DNA of 64,000 nucleotides from Pseudopedobacter saltans DSM 12145 (GTDB lineage: Bacteria; Bacteroidota; Bacteroidia; Sphingobacteriales; Sphingobacteriaceae): the NCBI RefSeq assembly GCF_000190735.1, contig NC_015177.1:2728001-2792000 (forward strand), written 5' to 3'. A program made the translations under genes and the position numbers. Below the pieces are notes generated by a model. That model was not told the DNA's origin. It ran no database searches and saw only the letters and a program-made list of their open reading frames with translations. Position 1 is the stretch's first letter. Each line of letters starts with the position of its first letter. Shown piece after piece: positions 26,726 through 37,900 of this stretch.

Positions 26726-29602
26726 TTAGGAAGAAGCATATTCTTCTATAGGAGGACAGGAGCAAATTAAAGTTCTGTCTCCATGAGTTTCATTAACTCT
26801 ACCTACAGACGGCCAGAATTTATTGTTTGAGACATATTCTAAAGGAAATGCAGCCACAGATCTGGAATATCCTTTACTCCAATTATCGTCTGTTACAACA
26901 GCAGCTGTGTGAGGTGCATTTTTTAGCGGATTATCTATTTTATCCAAAACACCGCTTTCAATCTGAGCGATTTCCTCCCTTATGGCAATCATAGCATCGC
27001 AAAAACGATCTAATTCCGCTTTCGGTTCAGACTCGGTCGGTTCTACCATTACAGTACCTGCGACAGGGAAAGATACAGTTGGTGCATGGAAACCGTAATC
27101 CATTAAACGTTTAGCTATATCTGCCACTTCTATACCAAATGACTTGAATTCCCTGCAGTCTAAAATCATCTCATGAGCGCAACGACCATTGACCCCAGAA
27201 TAAAGAACCGGATAATATTGTTCTAACCGAGCCTTAATATAGTTTGCATTTAATATTGCATGTCTGGTTGCATTAGTTAACCCTTCTTCACCCATCATAG
27301 CAATATATGCATGAGAAATTAATAGGATTGAAGCAGAACCAAATGGTGCTGCCGAAACTGCATGAATAGATTTTTGCTCAGCGATATCAACCACGGCATG
27401 TCCTGGTAAATAAGGAACTAAATGCTTCGCTACTCCGATAGGTCCCATTCCCGGCCCACCTCCTCCATGCGGAATACAAAATGTTTTGTGCAGATTTAGG
27501 TGACAAACGTCCGCTCCAATAGATGCTGGAGAAGTTAGCCCAACCTGTGCATTCATATTTGCTCCATCCATATAAACCTGTCCGCCATTATCGTGGATAA
27601 TTTGACAAACTTCTATAATAGATTCTTCGAAAACACCGTGTGTAGAAGGGTAAGTTACCATTAAGCAACTTAAATCCTCTTTATGTTCCTGAGCTTTAGC
27701 TCTCAAATCCTCAACGTCAATGTTTCCTCTCTCGTCACATTTTACCACTACAATTTTCATCCCCGCCATTGCCGCAGACGCTGGATTTGTACCATGAGCG
27801 GACGAAGGGATTAAAGCAACATTTCTATGCCCTTCGCCTCTGTCCAAATGATAAGCGCGTATTACCATTAGCCCTGCATATTCTCCTTGTGCCCCGGCAT
27901 TTGGCTGCAGGCTCATTTTTGCAAAACCAGTTATTTCACTCAACCAGTTATTTAATTCATCTATAATCTCCATATATCCGCCAGTCTGATCGATTGGAGC
28001 GAATGGATGCAGGTTACTAAACTCTGGCCATGTAATCGCTACCATTTCTGTAGTTGCGTTTAGTTTCATTGTACAAGAACCTAAAGCAATCATAGAATGG
28101 CATAGCGAAAGATCTTTGGCTTCCAACGATTTGATATAACGCAACATTTCATGTTCCGAATGATATCTATTGAAAACGGGATGTGTTAAAAAAGCAGATG
28201 TTCTTTGTTGATCTTGGGCGATAGTTGTTTCAATGTCTTCTAGTAAAGCATCAAAATCAATATCGTTTAAAGTCTTCGCTTTTACCTTTGCAAAAAATCT
28301 GACAATAGTTTTAACATCTTCTACCGAAGTAGTTTCATCTATAGAAATGGTAATGATTTCATGCTTATAATTTAAATTAACCTCGTTGTTTAACGCCTCT
28401 CCATGTAATGGGCCTGCTAAAGGTCCTACATTAAATTTCAGTGTATCAAAATAAGAAGTATTTTCCTGCTGATAACCCAACTCTGTTAACGCATTAGAAG
28501 TTAAAACTGCTAATGCATGAATTCTGTTCGCTATTTTGGTTAAACCTTGTGGACCATGGTATTGTGCATACATTCCAGCCATAATAGCCAATAAAGCTTG
28601 CGCTGTACAGATATTCGAAGTGGCTTTATCTCTTCTGATATGTTGCTCTCTGGTTTGAAGAGCCATTCTTAGGGCGTAATTCCCGGCAGAATCTATAGTA
28701 ACACCTATAATTCTTCCCGGCATAGATCTTTTATAAGCTTCCTTTGTGGCGAAATAGGCGGCATGTGGTCCACCAAATCCCATTGGAATACCAAATCTTT
28801 GTGTTGTGCCTACAACAATATCTGCTCCCCATTCAGCTGGTGGAGTCAACAAAGTTAAACTCATCAAATCAGCTACAACGGTTAATTTGATGTTTTGATC
28901 ATGAGCCTTCTGTGCAAATTCACGATAATCATAAACCTGTCCTTCTCCGGCAGGATATTGAACTATCGCCCCAAAAACATTATCTCCCAATTCAACAGTT
29001 TCATGGTCACCAATAAGCAATTTGATACCGTAAGGTTGCGATCTGGTTTTTAAAACATCAATAGTTTGAGGAAATAATTCCTGCGAAACGAAAAACGTAT
29101 CGGCAGCAGAATTTTTTCTCAAGCTATATTGCATAAACATAGCTTCAGCCGCTGCAGTAGCTTCATCCAACAAAGAAGCATTGGCTATTTCCATCCCCGT
29201 TAAATCCGAAACCATAGTTTGAAAATTTAACAGCGCTTGTAAACGGCCCTGAGCTATCTCTGCCTGATAGGGTGTATATTGCGTATACCATCCTGGATTT
29301 TCCAGAACATTTCTCTGGATTACTCCCGGAACAATGACATTATAATAGCCCTGTCCTATATATGACTTAAAAACTTTATTTTTTGATGATGTTTGTTTTA
29401 ATGCGTTCAAATATTCAAACTCACCTTTTGCCTTTGGCAAATTAAGTCTTTTCTTTAACCTGATATTTTCAGGCACTGTCTGGTTAATTAATTCGTCAAC
29501 TGAATTTACACCAATTACAGAAAGTATTTCTTGGGTATCAGATTCGTTAGTAGCTATGTGTCTTGTAGAAAACAGCTCTTGATAGCCTGCGTTGAGTTTC
29601 AT
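26726..29602 (-). CDS. gcvP: Glycine dehydrogenase (decarboxylating), P-protein
   Basis: PLP-dependent P-protein of the glycine cleavage system, which decarboxylates glycine and transfers the aminomethyl group to lipoylated H-protein. At 958 residues it is the fused homodimer form. The PLP lysine is K706 in [18 protein letters not shown], with the expected glycine-rich loop. The N-terminal half carries the matching non-catalytic domain. gcvT and gcvH are not in the window. A TATTTTTG -7-like box lies 21 bp upstream, but no matching -33 box was found, and no glycine riboswitch is recognisable in the 200-bp leader. Confidence 0.97.
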   Translation of the reverse strand: MKLNAGYQELFSTRHIATNESDTQEILSVIGVNSVDELINQTVPENIRLKKRLNLPKAKGEFEYLNALKQTSSKNKVFKSYIGQGYYNVIVPGVIQRNVLENPGWYTQYTPYQAEIAQGRLQALLNFQTMVSDLTGMEIANASLLDEATAAAEAMFMQYSLRKNSAADTFFVSQELFPQTIDVLKTRSQPYGIKLLIGDHETVELGDNVFGAIVQYPAGEGQVYDYREFAQKAHDQNIKLTVVADLMSLTLLTPPAEWGADIVVGTTQRFGIPMGFGGPHAAYFATKEAYKRSMPGRIIGVTIDSAGNYALRMALQTREQHIRRDKATSNICTAQALLAIMAGMYAQYHGPQGLTKIANRIHALAVLTSNALTELGYQQENTSYFDTLKFNVGPLAGPLHGEALNNEVNLNYKHEIITISIDETTSVEDVKTIVRFFAKVKAKTLNDIDFDALLEDIETTIAQDQQRTSAFLTHPVFNRYHSEHEMLRYIKSLEAKDLSLCHSMIALGSCTMKLNATTEMVAITWPEFSNLHPFAPIDQTGGYMEIIDELNNWLSEITGFAKMSLQPNAGAQGEYAGLMVIRAYHLDRGEGHRNVALIPSSAHGTNPASAAMAGMKIVVVKCDERGNIDVEDLRAKAQEHKEDLSCLMVTYPSTHGVFEESIIEVCQIIHDNGGQVYMDGANMNAQVGLTSPASIGADVCHLNLHKTFCIPHGGGGPGMGPIGVAKHLVPYLPGHAVVDIAEQKSIHAVSAAPFGSASILLISHAYIAMMGEEGLTNATRHAILNANYIKARLEQYYPVLYSGVNGRCAHEMILDCREFKSFGIEVADIAKRLMDYGFHAPTVSFPVAGTVMVEPTESEPKAELDRFCDAMIAIREEIAQIESGVLDKIDNPLKNAPHTAAVVTDDNWSKGYSRSVAAFPLEYVSNNKFWPSVGRVNETHGDRTLICSCPPIEEYASS

Positions 29603-29691
29603 TGAATATTTGAATTTTGCCGCAAAAATAGCTAAAATATAGAGCTTTTAATAGCAGGCAAAAGTAAAAATAACAACACATAAAAAAGAAA

Positions 29692-29724
29692 AATGCGTTT
29701 CGATTTCAAGAACCGGAACGCATT
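29692..29724 (-). terminator. Terminator after pdxJ
   Basis: AATGCGTTTCG and CGGAACGCATT pair over 11 bp with one G-U. On the - strand the hairpin is followed by TTTTTCTTTTTT. It lies 79 bp after the pdxJ stop. Confidence 0.8.
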
Positions 29725-29802
29725 CAAAATTATAATTCGAAAAAGCTTCTTCAAGCTTATCCATCCATCAAGTTTCTTTTAAAAAATCAGAATAAAAAGT
29801 TA

Positions 29803-30519
29803 TTAATGTAATTGCTTTAAATACTGTTGAATTGTATTCTCCAGCCCAAGATATAAAGCATCGCAGATTAAAGCATGACCAATGCTCACTTCCAATAAAC
29901 CTTCTATGTTTTGCGAGAAGTATTTCAGATTATCCAAATCCAAATCGTGTCCGGCATTTATTCCCAGTCCTAACTTATTTGCCAACCTTGCCGATTCCAC
30001 ATACGGCGAAATTGCTTCTTCCCTGTCTGTTTTAAATCCCACGGCATAAGCTTCGGTATACAGTTCAATTCTATCTGTACCCGTTGTTTTAGCGGCTTCA
30101 ACCATTTCCAAAACTGGGTCCACAAATATTGAAACCCGAATACCCTGTTCTTTAAACACACCGATAATATCCTGAAGGTAAGATTGATTTTTTACTGTAT
30201 CCCAACCATGATTAGAGGTAATTTGTCCTAGCGCATCCGGAACCAATGTTACCTGATCGGGTTTATTATCTAAAACCAATTTAACAAATTTTTCTTCCTG
30301 ACAATTCCCTTCTATATTGAACTCTGTCCTGATATTTTTTTTAATATCATAAACATCGCTATACCTGATATGTCGCTCATCTGGCCGAGGGTGGACCGTA
30401 ATACCCTCCGCCCCAAATCGTTCACAATCCAAAGCAACTTTTAAAACATCGGGATTATTTCCCCCTCTTGAATTTCTAAGCGTTGCGATTTTATTGATAT
30501 TAACCGATAGTTTTGTCAT
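29803..30519 (-). CDS. pdxJ: Pyridoxine 5'-phosphate synthase
   Basis: Final ring-closing enzyme of the DXP-dependent vitamin B6 pathway, joining 1-deoxyxylulose 5-phosphate and 3-amino-2-oxopropyl phosphate. The 238-residue TIM barrel starts [17 protein letters not shown] and has the [12 protein letters not shown] motif with the catalytic His. The [12 protein letters not shown] motif with its Gly-His is also present. Length is standard. A small membrane-protein gene ends 15 bp upstream in the same direction. Confidence 0.96.
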   Translation of the reverse strand: MTKLSVNINKIATLRNSRGGNNPDVLKVALDCERFGAEGITVHPRPDERHIRYSDVYDIKKNIRTEFNIEGNCQEEKFVKLVLDNKPDQVTLVPDALGQITSNHGWDTVKNQSYLQDIIGVFKEQGIRVSIFVDPVLEMVEAAKTTGTDRIELYTEAYAVGFKTDREEAISPYVESARLANKLGLGINAGHDLDLDNLKYFSQNIEGLLEVSIGHALICDALYLGLENTIQQYLKQLH

Positions 30520-30534
30520 GGTAAACGATTTACA

Positions 30535-30675
30535 TTAAATATTAGTTCCTATAAAATAAAGGATAGCCAGCCAGATTAACCCTTTGATAAGAAAAAACAA
30601 AAATCCTATTAAACCGATCCTTTTCAGCCAGGTAACAAGCTTTGATTTTCCTCCTCCATTCAGATTTTCTGACAT
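30535..30675 (-). CDS. Small one-helix membrane protein
   Basis: A 46-residue reading frame with a polar N-terminus (MSENLNGGGKSK), a basic stretch TWLKRIG and one hydrophobic segment (about residues 21-43, containing GFLFFLIKGLIWL). The stop lies 15 bp before the pdxJ start, so the two are probably cotranscribed. Very similar short proteins with a GFLFFLIKG-type core are, as far as I recall, common in this phylum, without known function. Expected topology is N-in, single pass. Confidence 0.65.
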   Translation of the reverse strand: MSENLNGGGKSKLVTWLKRIGLIGFLFFLIKGLIWLAILYFIGTNI

Positions 30676-30905
30676 CACTCCCTTTTTAGAAATGCTAATT
30701 TAAGCAAAATTAGCTTCCTTTAAGAATCATTATAAATAAGAGAAGGTAAGCTAATTAGCTGAATTACCATATCAGACTTGTTTAGAAAACACTATCCAAC
30801 AAAAGGAAAAAATTTAGGAAAACAATTCCCCTTCGTTGATAAATTGTTCTTTCTTTTATAAGATGGAGTTTCATAAAGAAGAATAAAAATGCTATATATT
30901 GCTTT

Positions 30906-32072
30906 CTAACCAATAATAGCATGTCTTTTAAATTCCTTGGTTCTGTCAAATAAATACCTGTAGGTATGATGGGTTTTATAAATCTTACCTCCTATTTGTT
31001 CGGCTACATTCATCATCTTCGGATTAAAATCGCCAATCCAATTCATCTGAAAATCTTCATATGCAACCTGTTTTCTGTCCAGTAATACTTCTGCTGCCGC
31101 AACAATCATTGCTGCTTCAACGCCCTTCTTCTGATGTTCAGGGGCAATACCAAATACAATTCCGTACATGGTTTTATTACTCCTCTTCCATTTATGGTAC
31201 AAGAACTTCAGCTTACCAATCAAATCCAACTTTCCATTAACATATTTAAAAAGTTGATTCAATTCCGGAATGTTTACGTAGAATCCTACGCACTCTCCTT
31301 TATAGTAAGCATACCAAACAATTTTCTCATCTAAAACCGGCTTCAGTTGATTCATGATTACTTTAGCTTGTGCAGGGGTCATTTCTTTAACCCCCATATG
31401 CTTAACCCAGGCTTTATTGTACACCGTCCTGAAATCTTCGATATATTTCGGCAGGTTCTTTATACGCATATGTTCAAAAGTGTAATCCGGGTTTTGCAAT
31501 ATACGCTGTGCCTTTTCCATATAGGTATCCGACAAAGCCCAGCTCAAGTGCCGGTAATATGTATATTGCTTAAAGAACACTTCAAAACCGTATTCCTCAA
31601 AAAAAGTCTGATAGTATTTCGGGTTATAATTACAGCAATAACAAGGCGGATAAAAACCATCTACTAATAATCCCCACCACTTATCCCTGTCCCCAAAATT
31701 AATAGGACCGTCCATGGCCTCCATTCCCTTCTTTGACAACCACTCTTTTGCGGTATCCAACAACTTAAAAGCGGCCTCTTTATTTTCTATGCACTCGAAA
31801 AAACCAACTCCACCAGTTGGTTGCTCAAAGCTTTTTAAAGTCTTTCGATTTATAAATGCTGCTATCCTGCCTATAACTTCGCCCTGATCATCTTTTAATA
31901 TCCATCTTACACATTCTCCGTGTCTGAAGTATTTGTTTTTTTCCTGATCGAAAACAAACTCAATATCTTTATCTAAAGGCCTGATATAATTAGGGTCATT
32001 TTTATAAATTGACAACGGAAATAACAAAAACTCTTTAGCTGTATTTTTATCTAAAACTTGCTGTAAATACAT
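30906..32072 (-). CDS. GNAT-fold-like protein of unknown function
   Basis: A 388-residue cytoplasmic protein. The C-terminal part (about 240-345) has a GNAT-like pattern: strands, then YGIVFGIAPEHQKKGVEAAMI, resembling the acetyl-CoA binding loop with an R/Q-x-x-G/A variant. The N-terminal part (about 45-130) also has GNAT-like features (WILKDDQGEVIGRIAAF). It may therefore be a tandem acyltransferase fold. No substrate can be named. It is monocistronic on the - strand. Confidence 0.6.
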   Translation of the reverse strand: MYLQQVLDKNTAKEFLLFPLSIYKNDPNYIRPLDKDIEFVFDQEKNKYFRHGECVRWILKDDQGEVIGRIAAFINRKTLKSFEQPTGGVGFFECIENKEAAFKLLDTAKEWLSKKGMEAMDGPINFGDRDKWWGLLVDGFYPPCYCCNYNPKYYQTFFEEYGFEVFFKQYTYYRHLSWALSDTYMEKAQRILQNPDYTFEHMRIKNLPKYIEDFRTVYNKAWVKHMGVKEMTPAQAKVIMNQLKPVLDEKIVWYAYYKGECVGFYVNIPELNQLFKYVNGKLDLIGKLKFLYHKWKRSNKTMYGIVFGIAPEHQKKGVEAAMIVAAAEVLLDRKQVAYEDFQMNWIGDFNPKMMNVAEQIGGKIYKTHHTYRYLFDRTKEFKRHAIIG

Positions 32073-32176
32073 TGACTATTATTAAAAACAACAAATAACG
32101 ATTCTTAAACCCTATTTGTTATTGATTCTTAAAATATAATTAATAAGTGCTTAAGGCCCCTTTTGTTTTTCTTTAT

Positions 32177-33181
32177 TTATTTTCCTACTTTTTTAGACCC
32201 CGAAATTCTATAACGCAGAATAAACGATTGTTGGTTATCCATCGCATTGTCTACAAAATGGAAAGACAATTTTAACCTTCCCTCCAAGTTGTTTGTCAGA
32301 AGCGGAACCCAGCCAATATCTAATCTGTTATAAAGTTTAGAAGTGTAGAACGAATCTCCTAGGAGCAAATGATGTCCTTGCCCCGAGTAAAATCTATTTT
32401 CTACAAAGAAACGCTTATAACATGCTTCCAGGTTTGCTACAAAACCTTTTGGCACCAGGATATTGGTTAAACTTCTCACCCTTTCAAAAGAAAACACGGG
32501 GCCTGCGGATAGAGTTAAGCTATCTAAAAAGCCAACATTTTTTAGGCCAATACCCAGATTTGTTATAGAACCGGCATTATCTTCCAGAAATTCGTTGGCC
32601 GGATTTTCAGAAAAAGCTTTGTGATACATGTATCCATAGTGATTGATGAAAAACTTCCCTAAAGTCAATCTCGCATCCAATCCTACTAAAAAAGCTTCTC
32701 TGGTTACTTTTGATTGTTTTCCTACCCAATCGATCCACAAAGAACCTGCAAACCTATCACTCTTATACTTTAAAAGCATCCCTTCTATATTAGGTTTATA
32801 GTAATCTAAAGTATCATTCAATAGCAACCTTGGATAGTCTTTAAGATGAGGATATCGGGGAAATGAACCTATGTAGAAGTCTAATTTATTATACTGATAT
32901 TCATAATAAATGGTTGGTAAAATGCTTCCCACAAATTTACTACTATCCCCATACTCTTTTAATGCATTCAGTCCAAAACGTATTCGATGAGTAGAATCTA
33001 TAAATAATCCGGTTTCAGCGGCAAGCCTTGATCCCAAAATGGTTTGCGAGTTCCGGCCTGACTTTACATATTCTCTATTATCTACAAAACCATGAAATCG
33101 TAATTCTCCTTCAAGTTGAGTCTGTGCAAATACGCTTGTAATTAAAAATAAACTTAACAGTAAGGAGTATATAAACTTCAT
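32177..33181 (-). CDS. Predicted outer-membrane barrel protein
   Basis: A 334-residue exported protein with a signal peptide ending VFAQ (about residue 20). The body shows repeated amphipathic beta-strand patterns with frequent Tyr/Phe/Gly, as in outer-membrane porin-like barrels. No known domain is recognised. It is separated from sucB by a strong terminator, so it is a transcription unit of its own. Confidence 0.6.
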   Translation of the reverse strand: MKFIYSLLLSLFLITSVFAQTQLEGELRFHGFVDNREYVKSGRNSQTILGSRLAAETGLFIDSTHRIRFGLNALKEYGDSSKFVGSILPTIYYEYQYNKLDFYIGSFPRYPHLKDYPRLLLNDTLDYYKPNIEGMLLKYKSDRFAGSLWIDWVGKQSKVTREAFLVGLDARLTLGKFFINHYGYMYHKAFSENPANEFLEDNAGSITNLGIGLKNVGFLDSLTLSAGPVFSFERVRSLTNILVPKGFVANLEACYKRFFVENRFYSGQGHHLLLGDSFYTSKLYNRLDIGWVPLLTNNLEGRLKLSFHFVDNAMDNQQSFILRYRISGSKKVGK

Positions 33182-33220
33182 CAGTTATCTTCAATTTTAT
33201 TGAGGACCTAATGTAAAAAG

Positions 33221-33254
33221 AAAACCTCTGAACTTTTATAAATTCAGAGGTTTT
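33221..33254 (-). terminator. Terminator of the sucAB operon
   Basis: A perfect 12-bp inverted repeat (AAAACCTCTGAA / TTCAGAGGTTTT) with a 10-nt loop, 24 bp beyond the sucB stop on the - strand. Confidence 0.85.
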
Positions 33255-33277
33255 TTATCATTTTTCGGAGTTTAATA

Positions 33278-34795
33278 TTATACCCCTAATAATAATCTGG
33301 CAGGATCTTCCAATAATTGCTTAACTCTTACCAGAAATCCAACAGATTCCCTACCGTCAATAATTCTATGATCGTAAGATAAAGCGATATACATCATCGG
33401 TCTGATAACCACTTGTCCATTCTCTGCAACCGGTCTTTCGACAATGTTGTGCATTCCTAATATTGCAGATTGAGGAGCGTTAATAATCGGAGTAGACATC
33501 ATTGATCCAAAAACTCCACCGTTTGTAATTGTAAAATTACCCCCGGTCATTTCCTCGATACTCAATTTATTTTCTCTTGCTTTTACAGCTAAATTGATGA
33601 CTTCTTTTTCAATTCCGGCTAAAGAAAGTTTATCTGCATTTCTGATTATTGGAACTACTAAACCTTTTGGAGCAGAAACAGCAATAGAAATATCAGCGAA
33701 ATTACTGTACACAATTTCATCACCATCTATTCTGGCACCAACAGCCGGAAAATCTTTTAAAGCTTCTGTTACAGCTTTTGTAAAGAAAGACATAAAGCCT
33801 AAACCTACGCCATGTTTTTCTTTAAACTGATCTTTATATTTCTTTCTCAATTCCATTACCGGCGCCATGTTTACTTCATTAAATGTAGTTAACATAGCTG
33901 TCTCATTCTTCACACTCACCAAACGTTTCGCAATGGTTTTTCTTAAAGAAGTCATTTTTTCGCGACGCTCGGATCTATCGCCAGTAGCTGAAACGCTAAC
34001 AGGAGACGCAGCTGGAGCAGACTTTTGCGGAGCCGCCGCCGGAGCTGTAGCTTTATTTGCATCGTCTTTTGTTATTCTTCCGCCAACTCCTGTTCCGGAG
34101 ACAGCTTGTGGATTGATTCCTTTTTCTGCCAATATTTTAGCAGCTGCAGGTGATGGAGTTTTGTCTGCATAATTAGATTTTGAGGAACTTTCAGCTGCTT
34201 TCGGCACCTCTTGCGCAGGAGGAGTAGCTTTAGGAGCAGCTGCTCCGCTTGAAGATATCGTTGCTACAATAGCTCCAATCTCTAAAGTATCACCTTCTTT
34301 TGCAACAGTAGATAAAATTCCTGCTGCCTCTGCGGGAAGTTCAAATGTAGCTTTATCTGATTCTAGCTCTGCTATTACCTCGTCCATTTCTACAGCTTCA
34401 CCGTCAGCTTTTAACCATTTGGTAAGCGTAACTTCAGTGATAGACTCTCCTACTGCAGGTACTTTAATATCTACTGTTTTTGCTTCTCCAACAGGTTCAT
34501 TTGTTGTTGGTTCTTCAGATTCAGCTGCTTTAGGAGTTTCTGCAGAAGCTTTTGCTTCTCCAGACGAATCTATTTTTGCTACTACAGCACCAATTTCTAA
34601 TGTATCGCCTTCTTTAGCAACAGTTGTTAATGTCCCTTCGCTTTCAGCAGTAAGTTCAAATGTAGCTTTATCCGATTCAAGCTCTGCAATTACCTCATCC
34701 ATTTCTACATGATCACCATCGTTTTTTATCCATTTAGATAAAATTACTTCGGTGATAGACTCGCCAACTGCAGGTACTTTTATTTCTAAGCTCAT
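33278..34795 (-). CDS. sucB: 2-oxoglutarate dehydrogenase E2 with two lipoyl domains
   Basis: Dihydrolipoyl succinyltransferase core of the 2-oxoglutarate dehydrogenase complex. Two nearly identical lipoyl domains (residues 3-77 and 108-182) each carry the lipoylation motif ESDKATFEL (K43 and K148). They are followed by a peripheral-subunit-binding domain ([14 protein letters not shown], about 210-245) and the catalytic domain ending [10 protein letters not shown], with H476 and D480. Classical SucB has one lipoyl domain (about 400 residues), so the extra 105 residues reflect a domain duplication. It starts 29 bp after sucA. Confidence 0.93.
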   Translation of the reverse strand: MSLEIKVPAVGESITEVILSKWIKNDGDHVEMDEVIAELESDKATFELTAESEGTLTTVAKEGDTLEIGAVVAKIDSSGEAKASAETPKAAESEEPTTNEPVGEAKTVDIKVPAVGESITEVTLTKWLKADGEAVEMDEVIAELESDKATFELPAEAAGILSTVAKEGDTLEIGAIVATISSSGAAAPKATPPAQEVPKAAESSSKSNYADKTPSPAAAKILAEKGINPQAVSGTGVGGRITKDDANKATAPAAAPQKSAPAASPVSVSATGDRSERREKMTSLRKTIAKRLVSVKNETAMLTTFNEVNMAPVMELRKKYKDQFKEKHGVGLGFMSFFTKAVTEALKDFPAVGARIDGDEIVYSNFADISIAVSAPKGLVVPIIRNADKLSLAGIEKEVINLAVKARENKLSIEEMTGGNFTITNGGVFGSMMSTPIINAPQSAILGMHNIVERPVAENGQVVIRPMMYIALSYDHRIIDGRESVGFLVRVKQLLEDPARLLLGV

Positions 34796-34824
34796 ATATA
34801 ACGCCTTTATGTAATGTGATTATA

Positions 34825-37605
34825 CTATTTTGTTTTAGCTTTTTTGCTATCTGTTATTTTATCCCCTTCTAAGTTAAACACTTTAGAAATGATTTCGTTT
34901 TGCTCTGCCACGTGTTGTTTCGCAAATCCAGTTGCCGGGCTACTGCTCGCTCTTCTGGAAATTACTTCAAAATCAAAATTTGATTTTCTGAAAACACGAC
35001 AAATAAATGGCCAAGGTCCATTGTTTTCTGGTTCCTCTTGTACCCAGTAGAACTCGGCATTTTTATATTTTTCACGAATTGCGTTCAATTGCTCGAACGG
35101 AGTAGGGTAAATTTGCTCCAACCTAACCAAAGCAACATCTTTCCTGTTGTTTTTTTCCTGTTCTTCCAATAGATCATAATAGATTTTTCCTGAACAGATT
35201 GCAACTCGTTTTACATCTTTAGCGGTTACATTCACATCATCAATAACTTCCCTGAATTTTCCTTTTGTAAAATCATCCAGAGATGATACACATTTTGGAT
35301 TTCTTAATAATGATTTAGGCGAGAAGTTGACTAATGGTTTACGGAAATCTCTCTTCAACTGTCTGCGTAATGCATGAAACAACTGTGCCGGAGTTGAGCA
35401 GTAAACTATTTGCATATTATCCTCTGCACAAAGTTCCAAAAAGCGCTCGATCCTAGCGGATGAGTGTTCCGGGCCTTGCCCTTCATAACCATGTGGCAAC
35501 AACATTACCAGACCATTTCCTCTTTGCCATTTTGTTTCGGCAGAAGAAATATACTGGTCGATAACAATTTGTGCCCCGTTAGCAAAATCTCCAAATTGTG
35601 CTTCCCAGATAGTCAGAGAATAAGGATTAGCCATAGCATATCCGTATTCAAAACCTAAGACACCGTATTCTGATAAATGAGAATTGTATATTTCAAATGG
35701 TCCCTGACCTTCTCTAACATGATGCAATGGTGTATATTGCTCTTCTGATTCTTCTACACGAATTACCGCGTGTCTATGAGAAAACGTTCCTCTTTCAACA
35801 TCCTGACCAGAAATTCTAACTCTTCTACCTTCGTTAACCAAAGTTCCATAAGCCATCAACTCGCCCATTGCCCAGTCGAATGATTTATTCTCAATCATTT
35901 TCTTTCTGTCGGAGAATAAGCGGTCTACTTTAGAAAGGAATTTCTTATCAGAAGGCAGGGTTGTAATTTTATTCGCAATCTGTACGAACGTCTTTTCGTC
36001 AACGCTGGTATCCGGAGAATTAACTAAATCTTTAGCTGTAGATATTCTCAAATCGCTCCAGGCACCAGAATAAGTTGGATTTTCAGGAGCTCCCGGATCT
36101 TCTTTAGACTCGTTTAAACGCTCTTGCAGTAATTCTCTAAACTCCTTATCCATTTGTTTTGCCAGATTAGCGTCTACTGCCCCCTGTGCTTTCAATTTAT
36201 CTACATAAATCTCTCTTGGATTTGGATGTTTTTCAATTTTCTTATATAACAAAGGCTGTGTGAAACGTGGCTCATCAGATTCGTTATGACCATATCTTCT
36301 ATAGCAAAGAATATCAATAAATACATCGTTATGGAAACGCTGACGATACTCTACAGCCATATTAATTGCGTAAACCAGTGCTTCAACATCATCTCCATTA
36401 ACATGGAATACCGGAGACAACGTTACTTTTGCAATATCTGTACAATAGGTTGAAGACCTTGCATCTTTGTAGTTTGTAGTAAATCCTATTTGATTATTGA
36501 TTACCAAATGGATTGTTCCGCCTGTTTTATAGGCATCCAATTTAGACATCTGTAACACTTCGTAAACCAATCCCTGACCAGCTACAGAAGCATCACCATG
36601 AATAACGATAGGCGCGATTCTATTGTAATCTCTACCGTATTTCATATCGATTTTCGATCTGGTAATACCTTCAACTACCGCTGCTACGGTCTCTAAATGC
36701 GAAGGGTTTGGACAAAGGCTTAAGTGTACTTTTTTATTAGATGAAGTTTCTACATCTGTAGAAAAACCTAAATGATATTTAACGTCTCCACCGAAAGGCA
36801 GATCTTTATTATATTTTCCTTCAAATTCCGAGAATACATCTTTATAGGTTTTCCCCATAATGTTTGTTAAAACGTTCAAACGACCACGGTGTGCCATACC
36901 TATAGTAAACTCTTCTATACCTAACTCGGCTCCTTTTTCGATAACCGAATCCAAAGCAGGAATCAATGCTTCAGCTCCCTCCAAAGAGAATCTTTTTTGC
37001 CCTAAAAACTTAGTACCTAAAAAGCTCTCGAAAACAACAGCCTGATTTAATTTCTGAAGAATTCTCTTTTTCTTCTCGATATCAAACTGAGGTTTATTTC
37101 GAGAAAGTTCTATACGTTCTTCAAACCACTTAAATTTAAGTGGATTACGCATATATTTATATTCTACGCCGATAGATTCGCAATAAGTCTCGTTTAGTAA
37201 CTGATAAATATCACGAAGTTTGGCAGGTCCTAAACCGATTTCGACACCAGCATTGAATACTGTATCTAAGTCTGCATCGCTTAAACCGAATGTTTCTAAT
37301 TCTTTACCCGGATAATATTTTCTTCTTTCTCTAACCGGATTGGTTTTTGTAAACAAGTGACCTCTGGTTCTAAAACCATCGATCATATTTAAAACGTTAA
37401 TTTCTTTTAAAACGTGGTCTGGTGTTGCTCCTGAAATAACTGGCTGAGGTACTGAACCATCAGCATCTGATTGCAAACCAAAATCAAAGCCTTCAAAAAA
37501 CTTTTGCCATCCAAAATCTACTGATTGCGGATTTTCTTTATACGATTGATAGAGCGAGTCTATATATGCGGAATCTGCGTTACTTAAATATGACAAATTA
37601 TCCAT
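34825..37605 (-). CDS. sucA: 2-oxoglutarate dehydrogenase E1
   Basis: Thiamine-diphosphate E1 component that decarboxylates 2-oxoglutarate in the TCA cycle. The 926-residue product has the N-terminal E1 segment (YIDSLYQSYKENPQSVD) seen in SucA. Also present are GMAHRGRLNVL, the ThDP motif GDASVAGQG ... INNQIGFTT, and the C-terminal transketolase-like domain. It forms a two-gene operon with sucB. E3 is not in the window. Confidence 0.96.
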   Translation of the reverse strand: MDNLSYLSNADSAYIDSLYQSYKENPQSVDFGWQKFFEGFDFGLQSDADGSVPQPVISGATPDHVLKEINVLNMIDGFRTRGHLFTKTNPVRERRKYYPGKELETFGLSDADLDTVFNAGVEIGLGPAKLRDIYQLLNETYCESIGVEYKYMRNPLKFKWFEERIELSRNKPQFDIEKKKRILQKLNQAVVFESFLGTKFLGQKRFSLEGAEALIPALDSVIEKGAELGIEEFTIGMAHRGRLNVLTNIMGKTYKDVFSEFEGKYNKDLPFGGDVKYHLGFSTDVETSSNKKVHLSLCPNPSHLETVAAVVEGITRSKIDMKYGRDYNRIAPIVIHGDASVAGQGLVYEVLQMSKLDAYKTGGTIHLVINNQIGFTTNYKDARSSTYCTDIAKVTLSPVFHVNGDDVEALVYAINMAVEYRQRFHNDVFIDILCYRRYGHNESDEPRFTQPLLYKKIEKHPNPREIYVDKLKAQGAVDANLAKQMDKEFRELLQERLNESKEDPGAPENPTYSGAWSDLRISTAKDLVNSPDTSVDEKTFVQIANKITTLPSDKKFLSKVDRLFSDRKKMIENKSFDWAMGELMAYGTLVNEGRRVRISGQDVERGTFSHRHAVIRVEESEEQYTPLHHVREGQGPFEIYNSHLSEYGVLGFEYGYAMANPYSLTIWEAQFGDFANGAQIVIDQYISSAETKWQRGNGLVMLLPHGYEGQGPEHSSARIERFLELCAEDNMQIVYCSTPAQLFHALRRQLKRDFRKPLVNFSPKSLLRNPKCVSSLDDFTKGKFREVIDDVNVTAKDVKRVAICSGKIYYDLLEEQEKNNRKDVALVRLEQIYPTPFEQLNAIREKYKNAEFYWVQEEPENNGPWPFICRVFRKSNFDFEVISRRASSSPATGFAKQHVAEQNEIISKVFNLEGDKITDSKKAKTK

Positions 37606-37631
37606 GCCTATTTTTATCTATTTGGGTTTGG

Positions 37632-37663
37632 CAAAAGTATTAATTACGTTTGGAAACCACCAA
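37632..37663 (-). promoter_or_regulatory. Candidate promoter of sucAB
   Basis: On the - strand, TTG (37661-37663), a 21-bp spacer and TACTTTTG (37632-37639) fit the Bacteroidetes pattern. The -7 box ends 26 bp before the sucA ATG. The rest of the 295-bp spacer up to 37900 shows no gene or clear structure. Confidence 0.45.
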
Positions 37664-37900
37664 TTTAATATGTTAAAATAGTATATTTTCAGGTGCTTTT
37701 AGTGTAATTTTACAAAGTATTAGGTTTTTGTACCTTTTGTTGACAAAATAACACTTAATTTGGTTTGAAAATGTAGAGCCGTTATTTGCTGCACCTGACG
37801 CAAGCTGTTATTTCTAGTAACAAAACCGTTACCCATGAAATTAGATTAATTCTTCATAAAAAGGCTTATCATCAGACCGTACAACTTCCCATTACAACGT

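Noticed and set aside
29603-29802. Glycine riboswitch upstream of gcvP
   Set aside because: No tandem aptamer-like conserved core was recognised. The spacer holds the pdxJ terminator and a possible -7 box only.
33867-34712. Long frames opposite sucB (97-101 codons)
   Set aside because: They mirror the Ala/Pro/Glu-rich linker and lipoyl domains of sucB; low-complexity shadow frames.
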